Of a DNA stretch of 5,819 nucleotides, positions 5,113-5,819 are shown in pieces. Source of the stretch: Deltaproteobacteria bacterium (GTDB lineage: Bacteria > Myxococcota_A > SURF-8). The position numbers were made by a program, and so were the translations under genes. Numbering within the stretch: position 1 is the stretch's first letter; each line of letters starts with the position of its first letter. The stretch spans positions 1-5,819 of the forward strand of contig JAKQSH010000288.1 in the NCBI GenBank assembly GCA_029570245.1, given 5' to 3'. The notes beneath the pieces are model-generated. The model saw only the letters and a list, made by a program, of their open reading frames with translations, did not search any database and had not been told where the DNA came from.

Positions 5113-5819
5113 ATGGAAAAAGTATTCAAACGGCCTGAGTCGCTGCGCACCAACCACATGCACTACTGCCCCGGTTGTACGCACGGAATAGCGCATCGTC
5201 TGGTGGCTGAAGTACTGGACGAACTGGGACTGCGTGAGCGCACCGTAGGCATCGCGCCGGTGGGTTGCTCTGTTCTTGCCTACAATTATTTCAACTGCGA
5301 TTTTCAGGAAGCCGCACACGGTCGCGCTCCGGCCTTCGCTACCGGAATAAAGCGCTCAAACCCGAACCTGATAGTCTTTACTTATCAGGGTGACGGCGAC
5401 TTGGCGTCGATAGGCGGCAATGAGATGCTGCACGCCGCAAACCGTGGCGAGAAAATCACAATCATTTTCATCAATAACGCCATTTACGGAATGACCGGCG
5501 GACAGATGGCGCCGACCACCCTGCCGGGCCAGGTGACAAGCACATCACCGATGGGACGCGACGTTTCGCAGACCGGCTACCCGCTGCGTGTCGCAGAACT
5601 GCTGTCTTCACTGCGCACGCCCGGATATATCGCGCGAGTATCGGTACATAAACCGGCTTATGCGATCAAGGCTAAAAAGGCCATTCGCAAAGCTTTCCAG
5701 TATCAGGCCGAGGGCCGCTGTTTCTCGCTGGTCGAAATTCTTTCGACCTGCCCGACAAACTGGGGCAAAACTCCTGTTGAAGCTACGCAGTGGCTTGAAG
5801 AAAACATGATTCCATATTA
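5113..5819 (+). CDS. 2-oxoacid:ferredoxin oxidoreductase beta subunit, thiamine-diphosphate-binding (cut by window end)
   Basis: The frame stays open from ATG 5113, preceded by AGGGAG (5101-5106) six bases away, to the window end, giving 235 codons without a stop. The protein has CPGC (19-22), a conserved APVGCS (48-53), and the thiamine-diphosphate and magnesium-binding motif GDGDLASIGGNEML (93-106) running to INNAIYGMTGGQMAPT (120-135). These define the beta subunit (KorB/VorA/PorB type), which binds thiamine diphosphate and, in this enzyme class, a [4Fe-4S] cluster through cysteines such as C19, C22 and C51. Family members are usually about 250-280 residues, so only a short C-terminal end is missing. 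It pairs with the alpha subunit encoded 23 bases upstream. The substrate cannot be decided. A gamma subunit gene is expected next, outside the window. Confidence 0.94.
   Translation, partial: MEKVFKRPESLRTNHMHYCPGCTHGIAHRLVAEVLDELGLRERTVGIAPVGCSVLAYNYFNCDFQEAAHGRAPAFATGIKRSNPNLIVFTYQGDGDLASIGGNEMLHAANRGEKITIIFINNAIYGMTGGQMAPTTLPGQVTSTSPMGRDVSQTGYPLRVAELLSSLRTPGYIARVSVHKPAYAIKAKKAIRKAFQYQAEGRCFSLVEILSTCPTNWGKTPVEATQWLEENMIPY

Overview
The window is 5.8 kb of bacterial DNA of roughly even base composition with tightly packed genes. It holds two transcription units that diverge from a 220-base intergenic region at 2773-2992. The organism cannot be named from the sequence. The oxygen-sensitive 2-oxoacid:ferredoxin oxidoreductase genes point to an anaerobe or a ferredoxin-based metabolism. 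The exported TPR protein and the membrane-anchored putative anti-sigma factor show an envelope with regulated extracytoplasmic functions. No mobile element, tRNA, rRNA or CRISPR array was seen.

Left half, minus strand, read from 2772 down to 1: an ECF-type sigma factor (2239-2772); a single-pass membrane protein that overlaps its 3' end and is probably its anti-sigma factor (1734-2249); a secreted TPR-type protein of unknown function (351-1646); and, after a 196-base gap, the first 51 codons of a MoxR-family AAA+ ATPase cut by the window edge (1-154). A good ECF-style promoter (TGTAAC, 16 bases, CGTCTA) lies in front of the sigma gene and suggests autoregulation. The sigma gene, its overlapping partner and possibly the TPR gene would form an envelope-response operon.

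Right half, plus strand, from 2993 to the end: a TTG-initiated P-loop NTPase (2993-3715), a small 2x[4Fe-4S] ferredoxin-like delta subunit (3754-3966), the alpha subunit of a VorB/KorA-type 2-oxoacid:ferredoxin oxidoreductase (4013-5089), and its thiamine-diphosphate-binding beta subunit, cut by the window end (5113-5819). Gene order is NTPase-delta-alpha-beta with short gaps and good ribosome binding sites, so this reads as one operon. The enzyme would oxidatively decarboxylate a 2-oxoacid (branched-chain or 2-oxoglutarate, not decided by sequence) to an acyl-CoA and pass electrons through the delta subunit to ferredoxin. A gamma subunit gene is expected just past the right edge.

Most of the content belongs to known families. 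The parts worth a second look are the sigma/anti-sigma/TPR unit, whose partner lacks the zinc-binding anti-sigma motif; the NTPase attached to the oxidoreductase operon; and several small palindromes and hairpins around ribosome binding sites and stop codons.
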